Source: Cerasibacillus sp036516575 | GTDB lineage: Bacteria > Bacillota > Bacilli > Bacillales > Amphibacillaceae | Reading direction: 5' to 3' | DNA length: 64,000 bases | Assembly (NCBI RefSeq): GCF_036516575.1 | Contig: NZ_DATBTY010000006.1 | Location: 143,424 to 207,423, forward strand | Shown here: positions 1 through 10,600 of the stretch, piece by piece | Layout: each line of letters opens with the position of its first letter | Position numbering within the stretch: position 1 is the first letter of the stretch | Translations under genes and position numbers: made by a program | The notes under the pieces: generated by a model | Database searches by the model: none | What the model was told of the DNA's origin: nothing | The model's input: the letters and a program-made list of their open reading frames with translations, nothing else

Positions 1-2
1 AT

Positions 3-323
3 TATTGGGAGCATGTTGATGTTGTGGAGCATCATGCGATTGATGAATTGTATAGCGCTTATCCGAATGGAAAGTTTTATTATATTGAAAACTTCGGAAC
101 AAAGTACTATACAGACTATGATTATAGTGATTCTGATGATGAGTTGTTTTTTATTTTCGGTAAAGAGTCAAAAGGGATACCTAAAGAATTGCTTGTTGGG
201 AAGGAAGATAGATGTTTACGAATCCATATGAACGATCACGTTCGTTCACTCAATTTATCGAACACGGCCGCTATTATTATTTATGAAGTGTTACGACAAC
301 AAGGTTTTCCAGGTGTAAAGTAA
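3..323 (+). CDS. trmL: tRNA (cytidine(34)-2'-O)-methyltransferase TrmL, 3' part
   Basis: The reading frame is open from the window edge, so the first third of the protein lies outside; a GTG at 24 is internal. The visible part has the SPOUT-fold C-terminal signatures: FGKESKGIP followed by a hydrophobic segment, then SLNLSNTAAIIIYEVLRQ, the S-adenosylmethionine-binding knot of SpoU/TrmL enzymes. TrmL methylates the ribose of the wobble base of leucine tRNAs. It ends in a strong terminator shared with the gene on the other strand. The family is clear; the choice of TrmL over other short SpoU enzymes rests on the C-terminal motif and size. Confidence 0.85.
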   Translation, partial: YWEHVDVVEHHAIDELYSAYPNGKFYYIENFGTKYYTDYDYSDSDDELFFIFGKESKGIPKELLVGKEDRCLRIHMNDHVRSLNLSNTAAIIIYEVLRQQGFPGVK

Positions 324-365
324 ATAAGAAAAACCGCCATATTCTAAGTGGCGGTTTTTCTTATT
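323..365. terminator. Bidirectional terminator between trmL and the 33-aa gene
   Basis: A long hairpin (arm AATAAGAAAAACCGCCA with its complement, about 9-nt loop) has A-rich and T-rich flanks, so it can stop transcription from both sides. Its right arm contains the stop codon of the small minus-strand gene. Confidence 0.85.
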
Positions 366-462
366 GATTATCTTTTGGCACTCCTGGTTTTGCTTCATAA
401 CCAGATGCAAAAATAGAAATTAAAAAGGCAACAACAACACCTAAAAGAAGTGTGATTTTCAT
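361..462 (-). CDS. Small membrane peptide, 33 aa
   Basis: A 33-codon frame begins with ATG at 462 behind a near-perfect AGGAGGAAG site 6-7 bases upstream and stops at 361 inside the terminator hairpin. The peptide starts MKIT, has one hydrophobic segment (about residues 4-20, LLLGVVVAFLISIFASG), and a polar tail ending GVPKDNQ. It resembles a single-span membrane peptide or an uncleaved signal anchor. No family is recognised. The ribosome binding site, clean stop and dedicated terminator argue that it is expressed. Confidence 0.55.
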   Translation of the reverse strand: MKITLLLGVVVAFLISIFASGYEAKPGVPKDNQ

Positions 463-844
463 AAAAGCTTCCTCCTCTTGTTGATATGTACGTTTGCTTA
501 AAACTTATGATGTACTATATTAAAGCGTTTCATCCGTATTCATTATAACGGAAATTGAGTCACTTGTACAACTGAGAAGGGTAAAATAGAAACGTTTTTT
601 CAGATGAAATAACAGTTGAATTTTAAACGCCATTTTGCTGCTCTTAGCGTAAAATACCTTATTTTAAACACTGTGATTTTTTATAGGGAAAATGAAGTGA
701 CAAAACAAGTTTTGTAATCATTGTATAGAGTAAGGAAATAAGGTATATTAGTTGATGAAGAAGCACTCTATATCTATAATAGACTGTGGAGTAAGAAAGC
801 CGTATTGCTACGGAGAAAGTTAACTTCTAATGGGGGTATAGGAT
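463..844 (+). promoter_or_regulatory. odhA upstream region with promoter and inverted repeat
   Basis: A sigma-A-like promoter is visible: TTGTAT at 721-726, 17-bp spacer, TATATT at 744-749, giving transcription from about 756 and a leader of about 90 nt. Just upstream, 700-715 is a perfect inverted repeat, ACAAAAC-AA-GTTTTGT, placed where an activator or repressor would act on the -35. The remaining sequence (463-690) is AT-rich with no gene seen. Confidence 0.5.
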
Positions 845-3694
845 GTGGCACAGAGTGAAGAATCTACGCTAAGATTCTGGGAAAGATTTCATGGCCCAAA
901 CATGGGGTATATTGAAGAACAGTATGAATTATATTTAGAAGATGCAGAGCTAGTTGATCCATCCATCAAACAATTATTTGATGAATATGGGGCCCCTGAG
1001 TGGAGGCAACACGATGGTCAATCGGTACAAGTTAGCTCAGCTCCATCTGCTGGCGATGTAAAGAAATTAACAGCTGCAATGAAGCTTGTTGAGGCAATTC
1101 GTCGTTATGGGAACTTAGAGGCAGATATTTACCCAGTTGGTCGTGAGAGAGAACGTAAATCACATTTAGTAGATCCAAGTAACTATCATTTAACAGACCA
1201 TGATTTAAAAAACATCCCAGCTGATTGGCTGTGGGAAGAAGCGCCTAATCATGTACGTAACGGCTTAGATGTTGTAATCGAGTTAAAGAAATTATATTCT
1301 GGTACGATTACGTATGAATATGATCATGTGAATAGTGATGAGGAACGTCAATGGTTACTCGATCAAATTGAATCTCGTAAAAATCATTTACAATTATCTC
1401 ATGAAGAGAAAAAACAACTTCTAGAGCGTCTTGCTCAAGTCGAAGGTTTTGAAGACTTTTTACAGAAAACATTTGTTGGGCAAAAACGTTTTTCAATAGA
1501 AGGTCTAGAAGCAATGGTTCCAATGCTTGACCGCATTGTAAAATATGCAGCAGAAGATAAAATTGAAAATATTATGATGGGAATGGCACACCGTGGCCGA
1601 CTTAGCGTATTAGCTCATGTGCTCGGGAAGCCAATGGATGTTATCTTTTCCGAATTCCATCATTCTCCAGATAAAGAACTTGTTCCATCAGAAGGTTCTA
1701 AAGGGATTAACTATGGTTGGAGCGGTGACGTGAAATACCATTTTGGTGCTGTTAGAGATGTTGAAAATGGTGATGAAACGACCACTCGAATTATTATGGC
1801 ACATAATCCATCACATTTGGAATTTGTCAATCCAGTTGTCAATGGTTTTGCACGTGCAGCACAAGAAGACCGTTCAGAACGTGGCTACTCAAAACAAGAT
1901 ATGAATAAAGCGATTCCAGTGCTCATTCATGGAGACGCAGCATTTATCGGTGAAGGAATTGTCGCTGAAACACTAAATTTAAGTAATTTACCACATTATA
2001 CAACAGGTGGAAGTATTCATATCATTGCAAATAACTTAGTTGGTTATACAACAAATCAAAAAGACGGTCGTTCGACACGTTATGCTAGTGATCTTGCAAA
2101 AGGATTTGAAATCCCAATTATACACGTGAATGCTGATGATCCAGTAGCATGTCTATCAGCTATTAAATTGGCTTATGATTACCGCCAAAAATTTAATAAA
2201 GACTTCTTAATTGATTTAGTTGGTTATCGTCGCTATGGTCATAATGAGATGGATGAACCGAGAGCAACACAACCAACACTTTATAAGAGTATTGATGAAC
2301 ATCCAACTGTTGCAACTGTTTTTGCTGAGAAATTATCAGATGAAGGTGTCGTCACAAAAGATCAGTTTACGCAAATAAAAGATAACATTGAATCAGATCT
2401 TCGTGAAGTTTATAACAATATGAAAGAAAACGAAATAGTTGCTGAAGAGCCAGAAGTACCAGCTGTTTTACAAGCTGATATAGAAGAAATTGATACTTCT
2501 ATACCATTAGAAACATTACGTGATTTAAATGAAGGTTTACTCGAGCGTCCTGAAGGATTTAATCAATTTAAAGGATTAAATCGAATTTTAAAACGTCGTA
2601 AAAAAGCACTTGATGAAGGAAATAAAGCGGACTGGGGTGCTGCGGAGGCATTAACCTATGCTTCGATTTTGAATGATGGTATTCCAATTCGTCTAATGGG
2701 TCAAGATTCTGAACGTGGTACATTTGCGCATCGTCATCTTGTTTTACATGATACGGAAACAGGGGAAACATATTGTCCAATGCACGGTTTAAAAGAGGCA
2801 AAAGCATCTTTTGATATTGGGAATAGTGCGTTATCTGAAACAGGTGTCCTAGGATTTGAGTATGGCTATAGTATTCAATCACCAGAAACACTTGTTATTT
2901 GGGAAGCTCAATTCGGTGACTTTGCTAACGTTGCCCAAGTTATTTTTGACCAATTCATCTCATCAGCTCGTGCGAAGTGGGGAGACATTTCGAATATGGT
3001 CATGTTACTTCCACATGGCTATGAAGGACAAGGGCCAGAGCATTCCAGTGCACGTTTAGAGCGTTATTTACAGTTATCAGCAGAAAATAACTGGATTGTC
3101 GCCAATGTGACATCAACGGCACAATTCTTCCACTTAATGCGTCGTCAAGCTACATTAAAAGGATCAGAACAAGCACGTCCGTTAATTTTAATGACACCGA
3201 AAAGCTTGCTACGTAATCAGCGTATTGCATCAACTGCTGAGGAATTTGTGAATGGAAAGTTTGAATCATTACGCAATCAGCCGAACTTGAAAGTAAGTAA
3301 GAAAAATGCAAAGCGTCTATTAATTGGTAGTGGAAAAGTGATGGTCGATATTGAACAAGAAATCGAGCGCTCTGATGAGAAATTTGAATGGTTACGTGCT
3401 CTTCGCTTAGAGCAAATTTATCCATTCCCTAAAAAAGAGCTTGAGAAAGAACTAAAACAGTTACCTAATCTTGAAGAGATAGTATGGGTGCAAGAAGAAC
3501 CAAGAAATATGGGTGCTTGGAGCTTCGTAAGTGAATATTTAAGAGACTTAATACAAGAGAATCAAACCTTACGCTATGTAGGTCGTCCTGAGCGTTCCTC
3601 ACCATCTGTTGGTGATCCAAATATTCATAAACTAGAACAAAATCAAGTTGTACAACAAGCAATTAACCCAACTATAGGAGGAGAATCCAAATGA
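845..3694 (+). CDS. odhA: 2-oxoglutarate dehydrogenase E1 component
   Basis: E1 subunit of the 2-oxoglutarate dehydrogenase complex of the TCA cycle; thiamine-diphosphate-dependent decarboxylation of 2-oxoglutarate and succinyl transfer to lipoyl-E2. The 949-aa length fits the family. The N-terminus (FWERFHGPNMGYIEEQYELY) matches the short E2-binding start of OdhA/SucA; HRGR lies near residue 250, HGDAAFIGEGIVAE near 362 (ThDP/Mg binding), and SERGTFAHRH near 622. Start is GTG at 845 with a GGGGGT site upstream; an ATG two bases earlier is out of frame. It overlaps odhB by 4 bp (ATGA), implying translational coupling. Confidence 0.97.
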   Translation: MAQSEESTLRFWERFHGPNMGYIEEQYELYLEDAELVDPSIKQLFDEYGAPEWRQHDGQSVQVSSAPSAGDVKKLTAAMKLVEAIRRYGNLEADIYPVGRERERKSHLVDPSNYHLTDHDLKNIPADWLWEEAPNHVRNGLDVVIELKKLYSGTITYEYDHVNSDEERQWLLDQIESRKNHLQLSHEEKKQLLERLAQVEGFEDFLQKTFVGQKRFSIEGLEAMVPMLDRIVKYAAEDKIENIMMGMAHRGRLSVLAHVLGKPMDVIFSEFHHSPDKELVPSEGSKGINYGWSGDVKYHFGAVRDVENGDETTTRIIMAHNPSHLEFVNPVVNGFARAAQEDRSERGYSKQDMNKAIPVLIHGDAAFIGEGIVAETLNLSNLPHYTTGGSIHIIANNLVGYTTNQKDGRSTRYASDLAKGFEIPIIHVNADDPVACLSAIKLAYDYRQKFNKDFLIDLVGYRRYGHNEMDEPRATQPTLYKSIDEHPTVATVFAEKLSDEGVVTKDQFTQIKDNIESDLREVYNNMKENEIVAEEPEVPAVLQADIEEIDTSIPLETLRDLNEGLLERPEGFNQFKGLNRILKRRKKALDEGNKADWGAAEALTYASILNDGIPIRLMGQDSERGTFAHRHLVLHDTETGETYCPMHGLKEAKASFDIGNSALSETGVLGFEYGYSIQSPETLVIWEAQFGDFANVAQVIFDQFISSARAKWGDISNMVMLLPHGYEGQGPEHSSARLERYLQLSAENNWIVANVTSTAQFFHLMRRQATLKGSEQARPLILMTPKSLLRNQRIASTAEEFVNGKFESLRNQPNLKVSKKNAKRLLIGSGKVMVDIEQEIERSDEKFEWLRALRLEQIYPFPKKELEKELKQLPNLEEIVWVQEEPRNMGAWSFVSEYLRDLIQENQTLRYVGRPERSSPSVGDPNIHKLEQNQVVQQAINPTIGGESK

Positions 3695-4929
3695 AGGAAA
3701 TTATCGTTCCAGAACTAGCTGAGTCGATTACTGAAGGTACTATTTCTGAATGGCTTGTAAAAGAAGGCGATCGCGTTGAAAAGGGTGACCCTGTACTAGA
3801 ACTTGAAACAGATAAAGTAAATGTTGAAGTGAATACAGATTATGCAGGTGTCATCACTGAAATCTTAGTTGGTGAAGGTGAAGACGTAGAAGTAGGGGAT
3901 GCAATTGCTAAAGTAGATGAAAACGCTGAAGCTGGTGCAGCACCTGCTAAAGAAACACCAAAAGAAGAAGTAAAAGCGGAAGAGCCAAAACAGGAAGCAC
4001 CTGTTCAAGAAGAACCTGCTCAAGAGGTTGATAAACTTGATGTTATTGCGACTCCTGCTGCTAGAAAACGTGCTCGTGAGTTAAATATTGATTTATCAAA
4101 AGTTAGCCCACGTGATCCACTTGGCCGTATTCGCCCAGAGGATGTAGAAGCAGCACATAAAACAGACTCTCAGCCAAAAGCACCTGCTAAAAAGACAGCT
4201 GCAGCAGCACAAAAAGCAGAGTTTGACAAACCAGTTATTCGTGAAAAAATGTCTCGTCGTCGTATGACTATTGCTAAGCGACTTGTTGACGTGCAACATA
4301 CAGCTGCTATGTTAACAACATTTAATGAAGTTGATTTAACAAATATTATGGCATTACGTAAAGAGCGCCAAGAAAAATTTGTTGAAAAACACGACATAAA
4401 ATTAGGATTCATGTCATTCTTTACTAAAGCAGTTGTTGGTGCACTTAAAGAATTCCCACTTCTTAATGCAGAAATTCAAGGTGATGAATTAGTTATTAAA
4501 CAATTTTACGATATCGGCATTGCCGTTGCTGCTAAGGAAGGGTTAGTCGTTCCAGTCGTTCGTGATGCAGATCGTCTAGATTTTGCTGGGGTTGAAAAAG
4601 AAATTAAACGATTGGCCGCAAAAGCACGTGATAATAAATTAAGCTTAAGTGAGTTACAAGGTGGATCATTTACAATTACAAATGGTGGGGTATTCGGATC
4701 AATGATGTCTACACCAATTTTAAATGCGCCACAAGTAGGGATTCTTGGTATGCATACAATCCAAAAACGCGCGGTTGTTATGCCAGACGATTCCATTGAA
4801 GTACGTCCAATGATGTACCTTGCATTATCTTATGACCACCGTATCGTAGACGGTAGTGAAGCTGTCCGCTTCTTAGTTCGCATTAAAGAAATGCTTGAAG
4901 ATCCATATGATCTATTATTAGAAGGATAA
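3691..4929 (+). CDS. odhB: Dihydrolipoyllysine succinyltransferase (E2)
   Basis: E2 core of the 2-oxoglutarate dehydrogenase complex, 412 aa. Domains in order: lipoyl domain (residues 1-77, lipoylated Lys42 in ETDKV), an Ala/Pro/Glu-rich linker (about 78-112), peripheral subunit-binding domain (about 115-150, ATPAARKRARE), a second flexible linker, and the catalytic chloramphenicol-acetyltransferase-like domain ending in SYDHRIVDG with the catalytic His near 382. Strong GGAGGAGAA site inside the end of odhA. As in B. subtilis there is no E3 gene here; E3 is presumably shared with pyruvate dehydrogenase. lplJ at the other end of the window could serve its lipoylation. Confidence 0.97.
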   Translation: MKEIIVPELAESITEGTISEWLVKEGDRVEKGDPVLELETDKVNVEVNTDYAGVITEILVGEGEDVEVGDAIAKVDENAEAGAAPAKETPKEEVKAEEPKQEAPVQEEPAQEVDKLDVIATPAARKRARELNIDLSKVSPRDPLGRIRPEDVEAAHKTDSQPKAPAKKTAAAAQKAEFDKPVIREKMSRRRMTIAKRLVDVQHTAAMLTTFNEVDLTNIMALRKERQEKFVEKHDIKLGFMSFFTKAVVGALKEFPLLNAEIQGDELVIKQFYDIGIAVAAKEGLVVPVVRDADRLDFAGVEKEIKRLAAKARDNKLSLSELQGGSFTITNGGVFGSMMSTPILNAPQVGILGMHTIQKRAVVMPDDSIEVRPMMYLALSYDHRIVDGSEAVRFLVRIKEMLEDPYDLLLEG

Positions 4930-4940
4930 TAAAAACATTT

Positions 4941-4978
4941 TAAGCTTCGGCCCACATTAAAGTGAGCCGAAGCTTTTT
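4941..4978. terminator. Terminator between odhB and the MATE gene
   Basis: Hairpin with arms AAGCTTCGGC and GCCGAAGCTT plus an inner CAC/GTG pairing, followed by TTTTTAA; the convergent MATE gene ends within it. Confidence 0.85.
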
Positions 4979-6353
4979 AATTAGAGTTTTCGTTTGTCCG
5001 ATTATGTTGAACTGAAACCTTCTTTTGGATATATAATAGTCGACCTAATAATGTGATGGCACCAGCACTTAATCCAATAATGATACCAACCCAATAGCCG
5101 AATGGTTGTAACGTTGTATAATTGGCTAGGAGCCAGCCACTCGGTAATCCGATAACCCAATAAGAAATAAATGCCATAATGAGCGTCATGTTTACATCTT
5201 TATATCCACGAAGCGCACCTTGTAGTGGTGCACCGAATGCATCAGCAAATTGAAAAATAATGGCATAGTAGATAAATTGTTTTGTTAACATGATGACGGC
5301 TGGGTCGGTATGATATAGCCTTGCCACAGGGTCATTAAATAGATATAATGTTAACCCGGCGAATAAAGCGATAAAAATTCCGCCACTAATACCGATATAG
5401 CCATATGTTCGGGCGTGATCGAAGCGTTTTGCACCAACCTCATAACCGATTGCAATTGTAAGTGTCATACCGACACTTAAAGGAATCATATATAATAAAG
5501 AAGCGAAGTTCATCGCCGCTGTGTGTGCTGCAATAGTTTGTGTACTATAAGTACTCATAAATAGAGTAACAGCTGAAAAAATACTCGTCTCAAAAAACAA
5601 TGCAAACCCAATTGGGACTCCAATTTTTAATTGTCTTCCCCATTCAATAAAGGACGGTTGTTGCCAATTTGTTAATATACGATACCGTTTAAAAGGCTTG
5701 ACTTTCATCGTTGTACCAATTGCAATGATACATACGAGCCAGTAAGTAATCGCTGTTGCAATTCCGGAACCGATCCCCCCGAAACTAGGAACCCCGAACT
5801 TCCCAAAAATAAAGATATAATTAAGGATTATATTTAACGGCAACGAAACTAAAATAATGACCATTGAAATCCGTGTCTTCCCATGAGCATCTATAAAATT
5901 TCGTAATGTGTTAAAGATAAATAATGGAATAATCCCTGTTAATAATGAAATTAAATAATACTTAGCCGTATATCGAACACCCTCTTCAAGATCCATCATT
6001 TTAAGAATAGGATTTATAAGCAAGCCAACACTTATGATTACTATGATAGCTAAAGTAATGGCTAAATAAAGTGCCTGTTGCATTTTTCCAGGAATATCGT
6101 CTTCTTTTTTTGCCCCGACTAACTGAGCAATAATTGGTGTCACAGCTAGTAAAATTCCGTTAATACCGGTAAAAATGGGTACCCAGAGGCTCGAACCTAT
6201 GGCAACCCCAGCTAAGTCAACAGCTCCAGCTTTACCCGACATGATTGTATCAAAGAAGTTCATTAAGTACATACTGAGTTGTGTAATTAAAATAGGAATT
6301 AAAATATAGCCAAATAACTTTATTTTTTCATTTAATGATGTTGTTTCGTGCAT
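4977..6353 (-). CDS. MATE family multidrug/cation exporter
   Basis: Predicted inner-membrane antiporter of 458 aa with about 12 hydrophobic segments in two homologous halves, as in NorM/DinF-type MATE proteins. Family features include the N-terminal LITQLSMYLMNFFDTIMSG (first helix, drug and cation path) and the matching PIGFALFFETSIFSA at about residue 247. Start ATG at 6353 has a GGGAGA site. Substrate cannot be told from sequence. It is monocistronic, convergent with odhAB. Confidence 0.93.
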   Translation of the reverse strand: MHETTSLNEKIKLFGYILIPILITQLSMYLMNFFDTIMSGKAGAVDLAGVAIGSSLWVPIFTGINGILLAVTPIIAQLVGAKKEDDIPGKMQQALYLAITLAIIVIISVGLLINPILKMMDLEEGVRYTAKYYLISLLTGIIPLFIFNTLRNFIDAHGKTRISMVIILVSLPLNIILNYIFIFGKFGVPSFGGIGSGIATAITYWLVCIIAIGTTMKVKPFKRYRILTNWQQPSFIEWGRQLKIGVPIGFALFFETSIFSAVTLFMSTYSTQTIAAHTAAMNFASLLYMIPLSVGMTLTIAIGYEVGAKRFDHARTYGYIGISGGIFIALFAGLTLYLFNDPVARLYHTDPAVIMLTKQFIYYAIIFQFADAFGAPLQGALRGYKDVNMTLIMAFISYWVIGLPSGWLLANYTTLQPFGYWVGIIIGLSAGAITLLGRLLYIQKKVSVQHNRTNENSN

Positions 6354-6475
6354 GAAATTCTCCCTTTTTTAATTTGTTTTTGTTAGGATAGATTTGTAAG
6401 AGAAAAGGATTACAAATCTTTAAAGAAAATAGGTATAATATATATTTAGTGTATCAAGAAGAGGAGAAACATGTT

Positions 6476-7549
6476 ATGAAAAAGAAACGAATTTTATTTA
6501 CCGGTGGTGGAACTGCAGGGCATGTTATTGTTAATTTAGCGTTGATCCCCGTGTTCCAACAGGAAGGATGGGAAGTTGATTATATTGGTTCGATTAATGG
6601 GATTGAGCGTCAGTTAATTGAGCCATTAGATCACGTCACCTATTACCCGATTTCAACAGGAAAATTAAGACGCTATATGTCAATAGAAAATTTTAAAGAC
6701 CCATTTAAAGTATTAAAGGGGACGTTTGAAGCATGGCGTATTATTGGCAAGCGAAGGCCAAATATTATATTTTCAAAAGGTGGTTTTGTTTCGGTTCCAG
6801 TGATCTTTGCTTCACGTTTACGCCGTGTGCCTGCAGTTATTCATGAGTCTGATTATACGCCAGGTTTAGCAAATAAGCTAGCTTTTCCTTTTGCTAATAA
6901 AGTCCTTGCAACATTCTCTGAGACGATGGATTATTTGCCAAGTAAAAAAAGTGAATATGTCGGTGCTGTCATTCGTGAGGAGCTCTTTAAAGGTAATGAA
7001 AATAAAGGATATGAGTTAACAGGCTGCACAAATGAAAAACCGGTACTCCTTATTATGGGGGGGAGTGCTGGATCAGAAAGAATAAATACGATTGTAAGAC
7101 ATAGTTTAGATGATTTATTGATGCATTTTCAAATCATACATATATGTGGAATTGGGAAAAAAGATGACACAATTAAGCAAGAAGGCTATGTGCAATTTGA
7201 ATATGTCAATGAAGAATTAAATCATTTATTTGCTATTACTGATTTTGTTTTATCGCGTGCTGGAGCGAATGCAATTTTTGAATTTCTTGCTTTACAAATT
7301 CCGATGTTACTTGTTCCACTTTCACGACAAGCGAGTCGAGGTGATCAAATCATCAATGCAGCTTCGTTTCAAAAGAAACAATTTGCACATGTATTAGAGG
7401 AGGAAGACTTAACAGCAGAAACATTATTAACGAGTTTATTAAAGCTACGGAAGGAAGCGCCTATTATTAAAGATCACCAAGCAACATACCAAAGTAGTGA
7501 ATCACGTGATCGAGTCATTGAGATTATAAAAGAACAGGCGAAAAAATAA
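6476..7549 (+). CDS. murG: MurG-type UDP-GlcNAc transferase paralogue outside the dcw cluster
   Basis: GT-B glycosyltransferase, 357 aa, of the MurG family, which adds GlcNAc to undecaprenyl-PP-MurNAc-pentapeptide (lipid I to lipid II) at the inner membrane face. Seen: glycine-rich loop FTGGGTAGH near residues 6-14, ATGKLRRY-like STGKLRRY, FSKGGFVSVPV, IHESDYTPGLANK, second-domain MGGSAGSERIN, and SRAGANAIFEFLALQIPMLLVPL (UDP-GlcNAc site). After GH the usual T/F-P becomes I-V. Start set at 6476 because GAGGAG sits 9 bases upstream. It stands alone, not among mur/fts genes, like the second MurG copies of some Bacillus; function as a redundant or specialised MurG is inference. Confidence 0.88.
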   Translation: MKKKRILFTGGGTAGHVIVNLALIPVFQQEGWEVDYIGSINGIERQLIEPLDHVTYYPISTGKLRRYMSIENFKDPFKVLKGTFEAWRIIGKRRPNIIFSKGGFVSVPVIFASRLRRVPAVIHESDYTPGLANKLAFPFANKVLATFSETMDYLPSKKSEYVGAVIREELFKGNENKGYELTGCTNEKPVLLIMGGSAGSERINTIVRHSLDDLLMHFQIIHICGIGKKDDTIKQEGYVQFEYVNEELNHLFAITDFVLSRAGANAIFEFLALQIPMLLVPLSRQASRGDQIINAASFQKKQFAHVLEEEDLTAETLLTSLLKLRKEAPIIKDHQATYQSSESRDRVIEIIKEQAKK

Positions 7550-7588
7550 AAGGAAAATGTTTTTAACGTGAAATTAACTCATTTAATT

Positions 7589-7642
7589 AAAAAAGAAGTT
7601 AGATGCTTCCATCTCAAGATGGACTGCCTAACTTCTTTTTAC
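7589..7642 (+). terminator. Terminator after murG paralogue
   Basis: Two-tier hairpin: outer arms AAAAAGAAGTTAG/CTAACTTCTTTTT with an inner TCCATC-TCAA-GATGGA stem, then a T-rich tail. It also lies just past the end of the convergent mmpL gene. Confidence 0.8.
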
Positions 7643-7686
7643 ATTTACTGGTGTTTTGTCCTAGCCTCATATCAGCTAAAAAATAT

Positions 7687-10600
7687 TTATTTCATAAATG
7701 GCCACCAATTTATTTTCCCGAATATGCGGACCATGATTGGTACAAACAGTGGTAGCATGACAAAAGCATATAGAAATAGACCTGTTAACACAACTGTGGC
7801 TATTTGGAGAATGGATAGAACGCCCGACGGTAACATGGCTGAAAATGTTCCGCCTAAAATAATTGCTGCTGAGATAATGACAGTTCCCATGTTTTTCATT
7901 GCTGTTAATAATCCTTCTTTGATTTCCATCGTTTTATACTCATTAAAACGGTCCATTAAGAAAATACTATAGTCAATTCCGAGTGCAATTAACATAACAA
8001 ATGCAAAGAAAGGAACAGCCCACGTAAGCCCATCATAACCTGATAAATTGACAAAAATAAACTCCGCAAACGCCATTGATGTGAGATACGTTACAATCAA
8101 AGATCCGATTAAATAGATTGGCATAATGAGTGAACGTAACAATAAGATCAAAATGATAAAGATACCAATCAGCATGAGAATAGCGGTTCGCTTATAATCA
8201 TCATCTGATATGTTTTGTAAATCGTAGTTTGTACTTGTAACACCGCCTAGCTTTGGATCACTCTTTGCAAAAACGGAGTCCTGTTTTGCTTCATTTGTTT
8301 TAGCTTCTATTTTATCAATCATATCCATCGCTTTTACTGAATATGGGTTAACTGTTAACACAACATCCCATTTCGTAATTGTTAAGTCATCACTTAGATA
8401 TGGTTTCGTACCATCAATAAAATCTTCATGATTTAGGGCTTCTTGTGGAATATAAACGAATGGTTCATGTTCTTCTGTATTGAAATCTTTAAGAAAATCT
8501 TTCATATCAGTTAAACCGTCTTCGATTTTGCCAAGCCCATCGGCACCTTCTGAAAGCCCATTTGATAGAGTGTCAAGTTCTTTCTCCATCGTTGAAAAAG
8601 CTTTCTTCAACTCATCTTGACCGTTAAGTATACGATTCAAGCCATCACTGAGTTGAGGTAAGTTTTTTGTCACTTGGCCTTGCCCATCATATGCTTGTGA
8701 TAAACCACTGTGAAGCTCATCGAGGCCACCAATTAGCTCACCAATTCCGGCTGATAATTGTTCTTGTCCTTTAATGATCGCTGAAAAGTTTTGGTTTAGT
8801 TTATTAAGTGGTTGAATAACTTCTTTCTCAACTTGGTTGGATAACTGTCCTAGCTGACCTAATTCTTTTTGAATGGTAATAAATTGTTTTTTTAGCTTAT
8901 TAATTTCTTCAATCATCCCATCGATCATCACATGAGTTGAACCGTATGTTCTTAAATAAGTTTCATCCTTTTGTAATTGTGGATTAGCTTTAATTGCCTC
9001 ATGATGAATCGCATCAATTGGTCCCCTTAATTGCTCCAATGCTTGAACAAACCGATTTAAATCTTCAGGTTTACCAAATTGTCCTGTATTAAGGTCAATT
9101 TTTCCAAAGTCTTTTAAACCTTTAGCAAGTGCTTGATATCCTTTTAAAATCTGTTTGTTCCCGGAAATACTTTCGTCAAAATTTTGCTTAATGGTTGTTA
9201 AATGGTCTTTTACTTCCTTAGCTCCAAGTGCGCCAGATTTCATTCCTTCTTGGATTGTAATGAGCGCCTTTTTGACATCATCAATTCCTGACTTTGCTTC
9301 TAAGGTGCCAGCTTTTAATTGATTAATACCATCTTCAGCTTCAGAAAGTTGGGGTTTGGCTGCTTTTATTTCTTTTGAAGCTTCTTTTAATCCATCTTGA
9401 ACGTCAGTTAATCCATCAGTGCTCTGTTTTATACCATCAGCGATTAAATCGGTTTGTTCATCGACAAGAAAGTCTTCTATAATATCACCAGCTGGACGTG
9501 TGGCACTTCTCACTTCTTGGACACCGTCAAGCTTGTTAATTTCAGCTGTTATTCTCTCGATATCTTGATAGTTGGATCGTGATTCGATTGGTTCATTTGA
9601 CGTCATATAGACGGTTACAGGCATTGCTTGCCCAGGTCCGAAATGATCAGCAATGAGATTAAACCCTTTTACGGTGTCATATGAGTCGCCAATTTCTTCT
9701 AAATTATTATACGATTTAGTCCCATCATAAGAGATTATAGCAGGTACTGTAATGACTAATACGATGATAAGTGCCCAAAGCGGTCTATACCAAGAAAATT
9801 TCCCAGCAAAACCCCAAATTCTACTTTCTTTATGTTCGACTTGTTTATGAAATGGCCAAAATAACTGGTTTCCTAATAAACTTAAGAAGAACGGAACGAG
9901 TGTAAACAAGGCGATAAGTACAACGAGAACCCCAATTGCTACAGCAACTGCAGATTTATATAATGAAAAAGTTGATAGACCAATCGTTGAAAACCCGATT
10001 AAGACAGCAATTGCTGCATAAAGAATTGTTTTCCCCGCACCTTGATATGTCGCGATAACGGCATCTATTTTTGATTCATGATTAGCCAGTTCTTCCTTAT
10101 AACGACTGATGATTAAGATGCAATAATCGGTTCCGATCCCGAACATAACCGCAACCATGAAAATCTGTGTATATGTTGATAATGGGAAATCAACTGAATC
10201 GGCTAAAATGGCAACAATGCCTTGTGCGGCAAGATAACTCATTCCAACTGTAAGTAATGGAATCAGTGGTGCAACAAATGATCGGAATACAATGAACAAG
10301 ATAACTAAAATCAATCCAACCGTAATTATTTCCGTTTTACGCAACCCTTCTTCTGAGTTCGTAATAATATCTTGGTTAATGTAGTCTTCACCGGTTAGAT
10401 AATGGTCAACTTTGATATCTTCTAAAGTTTTATAAATGGCTGATTGAGATTGTTCAATTTCTTGGTCACTGAAAGAAACATGAAATGGAACGATGATTGT
10501 TGTCCCATCTTCTGAAACAGTTTGTGATTCAATTTCTTTATGCTTACGAAAGTCTAAAATGTTTGATATGGCAAGACTGTCTTCATTTTCTTGTAAGCGA

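Noticed and set aside
7568..7972. 134-aa plus-strand frame
   Set aside because: It begins in the murG terminator and then runs antisense inside the mmpL gene; no ribosome site.
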